Below are positions 1 through 7,399 of a stretch of DNA of 11,831 nt, piece after piece. Below the pieces are notes generated by a model. The model did not search any database and had not been told where the DNA came from. It saw only the letters and a list, made by a program, of their open reading frames with translations. The translations under genes and the position numbers were made by a program. Source of the stretch: Hyphomicrobium sp. (GTDB taxonomy: Bacteria > Pseudomonadota > Alphaproteobacteria > Rhizobiales > Hyphomicrobiaceae); contig JAUVPN010000041.1 of the NCBI GenBank assembly GCA_030598645.1, forward strand, positions 1 to 11,831. The letters are read 5' to 3'. The stretch's first letter is position 1. Each line of letters begins with the position of its first letter.

Positions 1-1423
1 GCCAACCGCGGCCGCGCTCTCCTATGGACTGGAGAAAAAGGCGGAGGCCAAAACCATCGCAGTCTACGACCTCGGCGGCGGCACTTTCGATATTTCGATA
101 CTGGAAATCGGCGACGGCGTCTTCGAGGTTAAAGCAACAAACGGCGACACGTTCTTGGGCGGTGAAGACTTCGATATGAAGCTCGTACACTACCTCGCCG
201 ACGAGTTTAAGAAAGAGCAGGGCATCGATCTCCGCAATGACACGCTTGCTCTTCAGCGCCTGAAGGAAGCGGCAGAGAAGGCGAAGATCGAGCTGTCATC
301 GTCGCAGCAGACCGAAATTAATTTGCCATTCATCACCGCCGACCAGTCGGGCCCCAAGCATCTCACGATGAAACTCACGCGTGCCAAACTGGAAAGCCTA
401 GTCGACGATCTCATAGCACGCACCAAGGCCCCATGCGAAAAGGCACTCAAGGATGCAGGCCTGAAAGCCGCTGAGATTGATGAGGTGGTGCTCGTCGGCG
501 GCATGACCCGCATGCCCAAAGTGCAGCAGGTTGTAAAAGAATTGTTCGGAAAAGAACCCCACAAGGGCGTGAACCCGGACGAGGTTGTAGCCGTTGGCGC
601 CGCTATTCAGGCAGGCGTCTTACAGGGCGATGTTAAGGACGTTTTGCTTCTTGACGTCACCCCGCTGTCACTTGGCATCGAGACGCTCGGCGGCGTGTTC
701 ACACGGCTCATCGATCGCAACACGACGATTCCAACGAAGAAAAGCCAGACCTTCTCTACCGCCGAGGACAGCCAGAGCGCAGTTACCATTCGTGTCGGAC
801 AAGGTGAACGCGAAATGGCAGCAGACAACAAGATGCTCGGACAATTCGATCTGGTCGGCATTCCACCGGCACCGCGAGGCGTGCCGCAGATCGAAGTCAC
901 GTTCGATATTGACGCCAACGGCATCGTTCACGTTTCTGCAAAGGACAAGGCAACAGGGAAGGAGCAGTCCATCCGCATCCAGGCCTCGGGCGGTTTGTCG
1001 GATAACGAGATCGATCAGATGGTCAAGGACGCGGAGTCGCACGCGGCCGACGACAAGAAGAAGCGCGAGCTGGTAGAGGCACGCAACCAAGCAGAAGCGC
1101 TGGTTCACTCCACCGAAAAGCAGCTCGCCGAAAACGAGTCCAATGCAGCTGTTGCAACCGCCAAGCCGGACATTGAAAAGGCGATCTCCGATGTGAAGGA
1201 AGCTCTTGGCGGCGAGGAAGCCGAGCAAATCCAGTCGACCACAGCCGCTCTTGCTCAGGCCGCCATGAAGATCGGTGAAGCGATCTACGCTGCTCAACAG
1301 GCCGCAGGCGCTGATGCCGGTGACCAAACCGGCTCGGGCGAGGCCGATGCCTCTTCGGGCGACGAAAATGTTGTCGATGCTGACTTTGAGGAAGTTAAGG
1401 ACGAAAATAAGAAGTCGGCCTGA
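1..1423 (+). CDS. dnaK: Molecular chaperone DnaK (Hsp70), 5' end cut off by the window
   Basis: Cytosolic ATP-driven Hsp70 chaperone that binds exposed hydrophobic segments with DnaJ and GrpE. The frame is open from base 2, and 473 residues are visible. A full DnaK has about 640, so roughly the first 165 (the first half of the ATPase domain) lie outside the window. Visible parts in order: PTAAALSYG at residues 1-9; the phosphate-2 loop [10 protein letters not shown] at 23-32; the adenosine motif [10 protein letters not shown] at 163-172; the hydrophobic interdomain linker DVLLLD at 213-218; the substrate-binding beta domain from about 219 to 385; the helical lid; and an acidic low-complexity tail with the DADFEEVKD motif found at the end of bacterial DnaK proteins. 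An ATG is not seen because the gene starts upstream. dnaJ follows in the same direction after a gap, the classical dnaKJ order. The reading is not in doubt. Confidence 0.98.
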   Translation, partial: PTAAALSYGLEKKAEAKTIAVYDLGGGTFDISILEIGDGVFEVKATNGDTFLGGEDFDMKLVHYLADEFKKEQGIDLRNDTLALQRLKEAAEKAKIELSSSQQTEINLPFITADQSGPKHLTMKLTRAKLESLVDDLIARTKAPCEKALKDAGLKAAEIDEVVLVGGMTRMPKVQQVVKELFGKEPHKGVNPDEVVAVGAAIQAGVLQGDVKDVLLLDVTPLSLGIETLGGVFTRLIDRNTTIPTKKSQTFSTAEDSQSAVTIRVGQGEREMAADNKMLGQFDLVGIPPAPRGVPQIEVTFDIDANGIVHVSAKDKATGKEQSIRIQASGGLSDNEIDQMVKDAESHAADDKKKRELVEARNQAEALVHSTEKQLAENESNAAVATAKPDIEKAISDVKEALGGEEAEQIQSTTAALAQAAMKIGEAIYAAQQAAGADAGDQTGSGEADASSGDENVVDADFEEVKDENKKSA

Positions 1424-1462
1424 GCTGGCCGGTCTCGCAAGTCAATAGCGTTTGCCAAACGC

Positions 1463-1493
1463 GAGCCCGGTGATCGCGCCGGGCTCATCTTTG
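1463..1493 (+). terminator. Possible intrinsic terminator after dnaK
   Basis: A perfect 8-base-pair stem, GAGCCCGG (1463-1470) with CCGGGCTC (1479-1486), closes an 8-base loop and is followed by ATCTTTG. The stem is strong and GC-rich. The T run is short and interrupted, so termination may be partial, letting some dnaK transcripts read into dnaJ. It begins 40 bases after the dnaK stop. Confidence 0.6.
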
Positions 1494-1506
1494 ACCGACT
1501 AGAAAC

Positions 1507-1537
1507 CTTGAAAAGACAGCGATAGTGCTGGTCATTT
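1507..1537 (+). promoter_or_regulatory. Candidate RpoH (sigma-32) heat-shock promoter for dnaJ
   Basis: CTTGAAA at 1507-1513 matches the sigma-32 -35 element. After 16 bases comes GGTCATTT (1530-1537), which agrees with the last part (CATNT) of the sigma-32 -10 box but not with its C-rich beginning. It lies between the dnaK hairpin and dnaJ, where a separate dnaJ promoter would be expected. The match is partial and was found by eye. A transcript from here would have a leader of about 120 bases. Confidence 0.33.
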
Positions 1538-1662
1538 GTGACAACACCCAGTGAGCAATATGCGAGATTGGGGCAAGTTGGCCTTTTCCGGCCCAGCAAA
1601 CATCGCTATCTCCAGTTTGTGAGAATCGACAGGTGCAAGAAACCGAAGGGCAAGCGCTGAAC

Positions 1663-2799
1663 ATGGGCAAGCGCTGCTACTATGAAACCCTAGGAATCGC
1701 TCGGGGGGCGGGTGAGCCCGAGATCAAGTCCGCATACCGGCGGCTCGCTAAAGAATGCCACCCCGACCGCAACCCCGACGATACCCGCGCTGAAGTCCGG
1801 TTTAAGGAGGTGAGCGAGGCCTATGAGGTCTTAAAGGATCCCCAGAAGCGTGCCGCCTACGACCACTTCGGTCATGCAGCCTTCGATGGCGGGATGGGTG
1901 GCCCACGAGGTTTCGGGCCCGACTTCGCGTCTTCAATGTCCGACATCTTCGACGATCTTTTTGGCGAGTTCATGGGGGGGCGGCGTGGCCACCGTCAGAA
2001 AACGGCGCGGGAGCGCGGCGCCGATCTACGCTACAACCTCGAGATCTCACTGCATGATGCATTCGAGGGCCAGACAGCTCAAATCCGCGTCCCGACCAGC
2101 GTTTCCTGTGAAACATGTAGCGGCTCGGGGGCGCGCGCCGGCACTAAACCGACCGCATGTCCGACCTGCGGCGGCCTTGGAAAGGTGCGTGCAAGTCAAG
2201 GCTTCTTCACGATTGAACGGACCTGCGCCACGTGCCAAGGGCGGGGCGAGACAATCGGGGATCCGTGTCCCAAATGCAGCGGTGCTGGGCGCATCACAAA
2301 AGAGCGCACGCTATCAGTCAACATCCCACCCGGCGTCGAGGATGGAACGCGCATTCGTCTGGCAGGCGAAGGAGAGGCCGGCTTAAGAGGCGGCCCCGCC
2401 GGGGATCTTTATATCTTCTTGTCAATCAAACCGCACGAATTTTTCCAGCGCGACGGGGCCGACATTTTCTGCCGAGTGCCGATTTCGATGACGACGGCCG
2501 CGCTCGGCGGCGAGATCGAAGTGCCCACGGTCAACGGCTCGGCAACGCGCGTTAAGGTTCCGGAGGGCTCTGAGAGCGGCAAGCAGTTCCGCCTCAAGAG
2601 CAAGGGCATGCCGGTGCTGCGCTCAAAGGTGATGGGCGATATGTACATCCAGGTTGAAGTGGAAACGCCCAAGAAGCTGACCCGCCGGCAACGCGAGCTA
2701 CTCGAGGAGTTCGAGCGCGAAAGCCACAAGGAAACGAGCCCGGAAAGCTCAGGTTTCTTTGCCCGCGTAAGGGATTTCTTCGAAGGCAAGAGCGGCTAA
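1663..2799 (+). CDS. dnaJ: Chaperone protein DnaJ (Hsp40, type I)
   Basis: Co-chaperone that delivers substrates to DnaK and stimulates its ATPase. With the ATG at 1663 the protein has 378 residues, normal for the family. The J domain is at about 4-70, with the HPD motif at 33-35. A Gly/Phe-rich linker spans about 71-105 ([10 protein letters not shown]). Four complete CxxCxGxG zinc-binding repeats begin at C149, C166, C188 and C202, giving both zinc centres of a type I DnaJ. The C-terminal beta-sandwich substrate domains and a dimerisation tail follow. An in-frame GTG at 1633 would add 10 residues ([10 protein letters not shown]) of no known function. I prefer the ATG because [11 protein letters not shown] fits the usual DnaJ N-terminus, although the nearest purine run (GAAGGG, 1645-1650) is 12 bases away. 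Residue 5 is Cys where the usual KRDYYE motif has Asp. Confidence 0.97.
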   Translation: MGKRCYYETLGIARGAGEPEIKSAYRRLAKECHPDRNPDDTRAEVRFKEVSEAYEVLKDPQKRAAYDHFGHAAFDGGMGGPRGFGPDFASSMSDIFDDLFGEFMGGRRGHRQKTARERGADLRYNLEISLHDAFEGQTAQIRVPTSVSCETCSGSGARAGTKPTACPTCGGLGKVRASQGFFTIERTCATCQGRGETIGDPCPKCSGAGRITKERTLSVNIPPGVEDGTRIRLAGEGEAGLRGGPAGDLYIFLSIKPHEFFQRDGADIFCRVPISMTTAALGGEIEVPTVNGSATRVKVPEGSESGKQFRLKSKGMPVLRSKVMGDMYIQVEVETPKKLTRRQRELLEEFERESHKETSPESSGFFARVRDFFEGKSG

Positions 2800-2859
2800 G
2801 GTCAAAGGAAGCTCCGCAACCTATCCACTCGTCGTGACTTCCCCCAACAGGAGCTGCAC

Positions 2860-3447
2860 ATGACGACAACGGCGAAGCTTATGTTTTTCGCAGGCTCCGC
2901 ACGTGCGGGCTCGCACAACAAGAGGCTTGCACAACTCGGTGCAATGATTGCCGAAGCGAATGGCATCCCCGCCACATTCGTCGACCTGGGCGACTATCCA
3001 ATGCCCATCTACCATGGCGAGCTTGAGGCCTCAAACGGGCCTCCGGAAAATGCTAAGAAGCTAAAGGCTATAATGGAAGCTCACACCGGCGTCTTCATCG
3101 CGAGCCCCGAGTACAACGCTTCGATTTCTCCGCTACTTAAGAACACGCTCGATTGGGTTAGCAGGGTGCGTGCTGAAGGAGAGGCACCGCTGGAGGTCTT
3201 CAAGACGCGGGTTTTCGCTTTGGGATCAGCCTCTCCCGGTGGCATGGGCGGCCTGAGAAGTCTCGTCACGCTACGTCACGTATTGGAACTTGGGCTGGGC
3301 GCCTTGGTGCTGCCCGACCAATTCGCCGTCCCCCGTGCCCACGACGCCTTTGGCGAAGACGGCCACCTGGCTAACAAGGAAGCCCAAGAACGACTCAAAT
3401 CACTGATTCAGAAGCTTGCGCGCGCCGCACATGTGCTGCATGGCTAG
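2860..3447 (+). CDS. NAD(P)H-dependent FMN reductase / ChrR-like flavoprotein
   Basis: A 195-residue flavodoxin-like-fold protein of the NADPH-dependent FMN reductase superfamily (PF03358 type), whose members reduce flavins, quinones, azo dyes or chromate. Visible signatures: the phosphate-binding loop GSARAGSHN at residues 12-20; the flavin-contacting SPEYNASISPLLKNTLDW at 82-99; and the glycine-rich SASPGGMGG at 123-131, which in relatives lines the isoalloxazine pocket. There is no signal peptide or membrane segment, so it should be cytosolic. The ATG is preceded by AGGAG (2849-2853) at a 6-base spacing. It lies 60 bases after dnaJ and 30 before pyrF, probably in one transcript. Next to heat-shock chaperones, a role in redox or quinone stress is a reasonable inference; the real substrate cannot be read from the sequence. 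Confidence 0.9.
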   Translation: MTTTAKLMFFAGSARAGSHNKRLAQLGAMIAEANGIPATFVDLGDYPMPIYHGELEASNGPPENAKKLKAIMEAHTGVFIASPEYNASISPLLKNTLDWVSRVRAEGEAPLEVFKTRVFALGSASPGGMGGLRSLVTLRHVLELGLGALVLPDQFAVPRAHDAFGEDGHLANKEAQERLKSLIQKLARAAHVLHG

Positions 3448-3477
3448 ATCGTCAGCCTGCTAGCCCGTCAAATAGCC

Positions 3478-4209
3478 ATGCGTCATACCACTGCAAAAGA
3501 CCGCCTAATCGTTGCGCTCGACATGCCGACGCTTGAAGAAGCAGAGCGACTTGTCGCGACACTCAATGAGAGTGTCACCTTCTACAAAGTGGGGCTGGAG
3601 CTACTGTTTTCCGGTGGCTTGGAGCTGGCTCATGCACTCAAGGCAAGTGGCAAGCATGTCTTCCTCGACATGAAGCTTCTCGATATTGGCAATACCGTTG
3701 AACGCGCGGTGGCAAACGCAGCTGAGCTCGGCGTCGATTTTTTGACCGTGCACGGGCACGATCTAAAGACGCTGCGTGCTGCTGTGACAGGACGAGGCGC
3801 TGGCCGTCTAAAGCTGTTAGCGGTAACCGTCATGACCAACCTCACACCCCAGGATCTCTCGCAGCAGGGCACTTCCATGTCACCGTCGGACCTTGTGTTG
3901 AGACGCGCACGGCTAGCGCGCGAGTCGGGCTTCGATGGTGTCATTGCATCCGGACAGGAAGCCGGCACCATCCGCAGCGCGGTTGGCCCCGGTTTTCTCA
4001 TTGTAACGCCGGGAATCCGTTTGACTGGGAGCGCCACGGATGACCAAGAACGCGTGACCACACCCGATCATGCCATTGAGGCAGGTGCCGATTACGTCGT
4101 TGTTGGTCGGCCGATCACGCAAGCGGATGACCCCAAGGCCGTCGCCGAAACATTCATTCACCACATCCGTAACGCTCACGCGAATGCCGCACGCAACCGC
4201 GCCGGTTGA
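3478..4209 (+). CDS. pyrF: Orotidine 5'-phosphate decarboxylase
   Basis: Last step of de novo UMP synthesis: decarboxylates OMP to UMP in the cytosol without a cofactor. The protein has 243 residues, typical of the bacterial short form. It is a TIM barrel opening with DRLIVALDMP at residues 8-17 (D15 contacts the ribose in relatives). The catalytic DxKxxD tetrad motif is D64, K66 and D69 within FLDMKLLDIGNT, with TVHGHD on the next strand. The phosphate-gripping C-terminal part VTPGIRL and YVVVGRPIT is complete. The ATG at 3478 has no convincing Shine-Dalgarno sequence upstream (CAAATAGCC), which suggests modest initiation or translational coupling to the reductase gene ending 30 bases earlier. 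No other pyr gene is in the window, as usual for scattered pyrimidine genes. Confidence 0.97.
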   Translation: MRHTTAKDRLIVALDMPTLEEAERLVATLNESVTFYKVGLELLFSGGLELAHALKASGKHVFLDMKLLDIGNTVERAVANAAELGVDFLTVHGHDLKTLRAAVTGRGAGRLKLLAVTVMTNLTPQDLSQQGTSMSPSDLVLRRARLARESGFDGVIASGQEAGTIRSAVGPGFLIVTPGIRLTGSATDDQERVTTPDHAIEAGADYVVVGRPITQADDPKAVAETFIHHIRNAHANAARNRAG

Positions 4210-4242
4210 AAGAAAACTTCTAAATTGGAGGACAACTTTCAG

Positions 4243-4530
4243 ATGCCGAAGGGATACGTGATTGCGCGTGCGGAGGTGACGAACCCTCAGAAATGGGCCG
4301 AGTATGTCGCCGAATCCAAGGTGGCGCTCGACAAGTACGGCGGCACGCCGATCGTGCGCGGGGGGCGTTGCGAGATCGCTGAAGGCAAGGGCTGCCCGCG
4401 GAATGTCGTTCTCGAATTTGCAAGTTACGATACTGCGTGCGCTTATGCCTTCTCGCCTGAATATGCAAAGGCGAAGGCGCTACGCGAAGGCGCAGGCGTT
4501 ATTGATATCGTTGTGGTTGAGGGGGTCTGA
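4243..4530 (+). CDS. DUF1330 small protein
   Basis: A 95-residue protein of the DUF1330 family (PF07045), predicted to form dimeric ferredoxin-like alpha/beta barrels; no enzymatic role is established. Family marks seen: [18 protein letters not shown] near the N-terminus, [10 protein letters not shown] at 32-41, and [20 protein letters not shown] at 55-74, with SPEY and a following basic helix. A TTG at 4225 could start a longer frame, but it overlaps the ribosome-binding sequence. GGAGGA (4227-4232) lies 10 bases before the ATG at 4243, and MPKGYVIAR is the usual family start, so I use the ATG. The gene is tucked between pyrF (33 bases) and trmD (44 bases), so it is probably co-transcribed. 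Confidence 0.9.
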   Translation: MPKGYVIARAEVTNPQKWAEYVAESKVALDKYGGTPIVRGGRCEIAEGKGCPRNVVLEFASYDTACAYAFSPEYAKAKALREGAGVIDIVVVEGV

Positions 4531-4574
4531 GCGAGCGACTGATAACGCACCGCTCCACCGCAGGACTTACGCAC

Positions 4575-5309
4575 ATGCCGCGCAGCCCTACGAGCGATGG
4601 CCGGCCCCCGTGGCGCGCAACCGTGCTTACCCTTTTTCCCGAAATTTTCCCTGGTCCGTTGGCTGCGTCTCTCTCCGGACAGGCGCTCGAAGCGGCGATT
4701 TGGTCACTGCGCGCGGTTTCGATCCGTGAGTTTGGCCTAGGGAAGCACCGCGCTGTTGATGATACCCCGGCAGGCGGTGGCGCAGGAATGGTTATGCGCG
4801 CCGATGTTTTGGCCGCTGCGATCGATCATGCCCGCCTCGAAGAACCCGACGCCCCCTTGATCTATCTCTCGCCGCGAGGTGCTCGGCTTGATCAATCTCT
4901 TGCCGCCGAACTTGCCGCAGGGCCCGGGCTTCTACTGCTCGCTGGCCGCTTTGAAGGTATCGACGATCGTATCATCTCAGCCCGTGCAATGCGAGAAGTG
5001 TCAATAGGAGATTACGTGCTCTCCGGCGGCGAGCTTGCTGCCATGGTTCTGATCGACGTTTGCGTGCGCTTGCTACCCGGCGTTGTCGGCGCAGCGGCTT
5101 CGCTCGATCAAGAGAGCTTTGAGGCGGGGCTGCTCGAATACCCGCAATACACAAAGCCCAGCAACTGGGAGGGGCGCTTGGTTCCAGAGGTCCTTCTCTC
5201 CGGGGATCACAAGAAAATTGCCGATTGGCGCCGATCCGAGGCACGGCGCCTGACGGCAAAGCGTCGGCCAGATCTTCTCAAGCTGCAAAAGCCTGCCGAG
5301 AATTCCTGA
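4575..5309 (+). CDS. trmD: tRNA (guanine37-N1)-methyltransferase TrmD
   Basis: SPOUT-class methyltransferase that uses S-adenosylmethionine to make m1G37 next to the anticodon, preventing +1 frameshifting. The 244 residues match the family. The N-terminal strand is [11 protein letters not shown] at 15-25. The trefoil-knot SAM site is built from LSPRG (98-102), GRFEGIDDR (124-132) and [13 protein letters not shown] (143-155). The conserved [15 protein letters not shown] follows at 186-200. By eye, E180 in DQESF falls where E. coli has its catalytic Asp169 (DSF); this may be common in this lineage and needs an alignment. The ATG at 4575 has AGGA nine bases upstream. rplS follows as in most bacteria, but rpsP and rimM, which normally precede trmD, are replaced here by pyrF and DUF1330. 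Confidence 0.96.
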   Translation: MPRSPTSDGRPPWRATVLTLFPEIFPGPLAASLSGQALEAAIWSLRAVSIREFGLGKHRAVDDTPAGGGAGMVMRADVLAAAIDHARLEEPDAPLIYLSPRGARLDQSLAAELAAGPGLLLLAGRFEGIDDRIISARAMREVSIGDYVLSGGELAAMVLIDVCVRLLPGVVGAAASLDQESFEAGLLEYPQYTKPSNWEGRLVPEVLLSGDHKKIADWRRSEARRLTAKRRPDLLKLQKPAENS

Positions 5310-5434
5310 GAACACCGTATCGACAAGGGGTAGTCTTTCGGCTATGACCCCCCACTCCCCAATGCTTGCCGTGTCGGGGTTCTGGTCCTTTGCGCCGAGC
5401 CTTCACGGCACATGTGTTTGCCCACGGTGTGTAG
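5310..5434 (+). promoter_or_regulatory. rplS 5' leader with competing short stems
   Basis: This 125-base trmD-rplS spacer has several mutually exclusive pairings. TGCCGTG (5367-5373) is perfectly complementary to CACGGCA (5404-5410). Part of the same strand, CCGTG, can instead pair with CACGG (5423-5427), just before the L19 start codon. A local GCCG...CGGC hairpin (5394-5409) competes with the first pairing, and CCCC (5357-5360) can pair with GGGG (5376-5379). No strong Shine-Dalgarno precedes the ATG. This could be a regulated leader or RNA-processing site; the match to no known leader family is claimed. No sigma-70 promoter stood out. Confidence 0.25.
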
Positions 5435-6103
5435 ATGAACATCATTCAAGAACTTGAGCACGAGCAAATTAGGTCCATTACGGCAAAGCGCGCCGTGCCC
5501 GAATTCGGCCCTGGCGATACGGTCCGCGTGATGGTTAAGGTGATCGAGGGCAACAACACGCGCATACAGGCCTATGAGGGCGTCGTAATTGGACGCTCCG
5601 GGTCGGGCCTCAACGAGAATTTCACGGTGCGCAAAATTTCCTACGGCGAAGGCGTGGAACGTGTATTTCCGATCTATTCGCCATACATCTCCGACATCGA
5701 GGTATTGCGACGCGGGCGGGTACGTCGAGCAAAACTATATTACTTACGTGGCCGTCGCGGTAAATCGGCACGCATCGCTGAGCGCTCCGACGCACGTGCA
5801 CGACGCCTCAACGCGCAATGGAAGGGCTTCAAGAGACAAAAAGGCGAGCCTGAAGATCTCACGCAAATAAAAGGGATCGACGAAGATCTTGCTGCACGCT
5901 TACGCCAGCTGAACTGCATCAAGCTTGAGCAGGTTACGAACCTTTCCGACGAGGACATCGCAAATATCGATGAGGTTCTGCAGCTCGACGGGCGCATCGA
6001 AAAGGAAGACTGGGTTGCGCAGGCCCAACGACTCGTTGCAGAGGCCGCCGCTGCCGAAGTGTCGGCGGAAGACGATGCGCAAGAACAGACTAAAACTGAC
6101 TGA
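5435..6103 (+). CDS. rplS: 50S ribosomal protein L19 with C-terminal HhH-like extension
   Basis: Structural protein of the large subunit at the 30S-50S interface. Residues 1-117 are a complete L19: [20 protein letters not shown] (21-32), the bridge-forming [17 protein letters not shown] (38-54), [17 protein letters not shown] (63-79), and the basic [18 protein letters not shown] end. Ordinary L19 stops at about 115-130 residues, whereas this protein has 222. After a basic linker (118-138), residues 139-201 form a separate small domain ([20 protein letters not shown], then [11 protein letters not shown] and [14 protein letters not shown]). It resembles the helix-hairpin-helix module known at the C-terminus of alphaproteobacterial L21. 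An Ala/Glu/Asp-rich tail ends the protein. MNII is the standard L19 start; the preceding GGTG (5426-5429 region) is only a weak ribosome-binding site. Confidence 0.96.
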   Translation: MNIIQELEHEQIRSITAKRAVPEFGPGDTVRVMVKVIEGNNTRIQAYEGVVIGRSGSGLNENFTVRKISYGEGVERVFPIYSPYISDIEVLRRGRVRRAKLYYLRGRRGKSARIAERSDARARRLNAQWKGFKRQKGEPEDLTQIKGIDEDLAARLRQLNCIKLEQVTNLSDEDIANIDEVLQLDGRIEKEDWVAQAQRLVAEAAAAEVSAEDDAQEQTKTD

Positions 6104-6232
6104 GCCCGCAGCAAGCGCCGTGGTCTAGTATTTAGCTACTGCCTCAGAAATTCTATTTGCCACTCGCTGCAAAATTGCGCCGGACTCGAAGTGAGACGGC
6201 TTGCATTTAAGCTGCATTGCTTCACCAGTAAA

Positions 6233-6261
6233 TTGCACTACATTTCTCAAACTAGTTTAGT
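6233..6261 (+). promoter_or_regulatory. Weak candidate promoter for map
   Basis: The 183-base rplS-map spacer (6104-6286) is distinctly more AT-rich than its surroundings. Its best promoter-like pair is TTGCAC (6233-6238), 17 bases, TTTAGT (6256-6261), ending 25 bases before the map ATG. Agreement with the sigma-70 consensus is only 3/6 and 4/6. No convincing terminator for rplS was seen in the spacer, so read-through from rplS is also possible. Confidence 0.2.
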
Positions 6262-6286
6262 GACCGCAAGCTTCCAGGGACAGCAC

Positions 6287-7111
6287 ATGTCGAACGTCGA
6301 AGTTGGCCGCCCGCCCGACCGCGATGGAAAAATAAAGCTATATGGACCGGAAGCATTTGATAGCATGCGTAAGGCTGGCCGGCTGGCATCCGAAGCCCTC
6401 GACATGCTGACCGAGCATGTAGAGCCAGGCGTTACCACCGAAACATTGGACGATCTTGTGCTCGAATTCGCGCTCAGTCGTGGCGCGTATCCTGCCCCGT
6501 TGAACTACCGCGGCTTCCCTAAGGCTATCTGTACGTCAGTCAATCACGTGGTATGCCACGGAATTCCGGGGCCCAAGCCGCTGCGCGAAGGCGACATCCT
6601 CAACATCGATGTCACTCTAATCGTCGACGGATGGCACGGTGACACGAGCCGCATGTATGGTGTCGGCCAAATCTCTCGACGCGCCGAACGACTAATCGCT
6701 GTAACTTTCGAGGCTCTGAAACGCGGCGTCGCAGCTGTCAAACCCGGTTTGACCACAGGCCACATCGGCGCCGCGATCCAAACCTATGCCGAATCGGAGC
6801 GCTGCAGCGTGGTACGCGACTTCTGCGGTCATGGGCTCGGCCAGGTATTTCATGACCGTCCGAATATTCTCCACTACGGTGAGGTGGGCGAAGGCGTAAC
6901 GCTGGAGCCGGGCATGCTTTTTACCATCGAGCCCATGATCAACCTCGGCCGGCCGCACGTGAAAGTACTGCCCGACGGCTGGACGGCTGTGACGCGCGAC
7001 CGGGAGCTATCCGCCCAGTTCGAACACACCGTCGGCGTTACCGAGTCCGGGTGCGAGGTCTTCACGTATTCACTGAATAATCTCGATTATCCGCTCTCTC
7101 CCCAGAACTGA
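6287..7111 (+). CDS. map: Methionine aminopeptidase, type I
   Basis: Removes the initiator methionine from nascent proteins when residue 2 is small; cytosolic, acting at the ribosome exit. From the ATG at 6287 the protein has 274 residues, usual for type Ia. All five metal ligands of the pita-bread fold can be placed: D108 (NIDV), D119 (HGDTS), H182 (CGHGLG), E215 (FTIEPMIN) and E246 (QFEHTV). The substrate-side histidine H91 is in CHGIPG, and NYRGFPKAICTSVNHVV at 73-89 is typical. The frame stays open upstream to a GTG at 6191. I reject that start because AGGGA (6276-6280) lies six bases before the ATG, and the extra 32 residues look like translated spacer. It follows rplS after 183 bases, which keeps it among translation genes. 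Confidence 0.96.
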   Translation: MSNVEVGRPPDRDGKIKLYGPEAFDSMRKAGRLASEALDMLTEHVEPGVTTETLDDLVLEFALSRGAYPAPLNYRGFPKAICTSVNHVVCHGIPGPKPLREGDILNIDVTLIVDGWHGDTSRMYGVGQISRRAERLIAVTFEALKRGVAAVKPGLTTGHIGAAIQTYAESERCSVVRDFCGHGLGQVFHDRPNILHYGEVGEGVTLEPGMLFTIEPMINLGRPHVKVLPDGWTAVTRDRELSAQFEHTVGVTESGCEVFTYSLNNLDYPLSPQN

Positions 7112-7399
7112 CGAGAGCCCCAATGGCTGAAAGCCGCTCTTCGGTGGCTCCACACACCAGCTATTGCGCGCACCGATATCAACTCGACGAAACAAATCGT
7201 CGCATCGGCAAAGCCTTTTGGCACCGCCAGTCACGAACATATCATCGTAGGCCACGCCAGCCACGCGAGCATTAGACTACTGAAGCTGATTTGATCTTTA
7301 CACGGCACAATGCCACTAAGTCGCTCGTCCGACGCCATGTTTACCTCGGCACGCCGACAAACAATAAGCGGGACATCCTGAAAATGAGTGAGGAGTCTC
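7112..7399. other. Intergenic stretch between map and the asparagine synthase-like gene
   Basis: This stretch of 288 bases has no convincing gene. Just after map is a cluster of short inverted repeats (GGCT-GAA-AGCC at 7124-7134 and GAGCC/GGCTC arms nearby), with no T run, so it is not a clear terminator. The - strand frame from about 7273 down to 7111 is open and spells a fragment resembling the PRPP-binding loop of phosphoribosyltransferases, discussed under findings. No good promoter was found for the downstream gene. Just before its start, ATGAG (7384-7388) and CTCAT (7397-7401) are complementary and flank the ribosome-binding site. Confidence 0.5.

Noticed and set aside
668..1327. A 219-codon open frame on the - strand inside dnaK.
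   Set aside because: It is the antisense shadow of a real dnaK. The dnaK antisense frame is a well-known source of false 'NAD-specific glutamate dehydrogenase' annotations. It has no ribosome-binding site, and its composition just mirrors the coding strand.
1580..1600. GGCC-TTTTCC-GGCC hairpin before dnaJ as a second terminator.
   Set aside because: The stem has only four base pairs and no T run follows.
1850..2386. A 178-codon + strand frame inside dnaJ in another phase.
   Set aside because: It overlaps the J-domain end and zinc-finger region of an intact dnaJ; its sequence is Arg/Pro/Ala-rich, typical of frame shadows in GC-rich genes.
5310..5434. A tRNA or missing rimM fragment between trmD and rplS.
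   Set aside because: No cloverleaf or T-loop motif and no RimM-like translation were seen in any frame.
6191..6286. A 32-residue N-terminal extension of methionine aminopeptidase from GTG 6191.
   Set aside because: The extension falls in AT-rich spacer, has no family match, and a good AGGGA site precedes the ATG at 6287.
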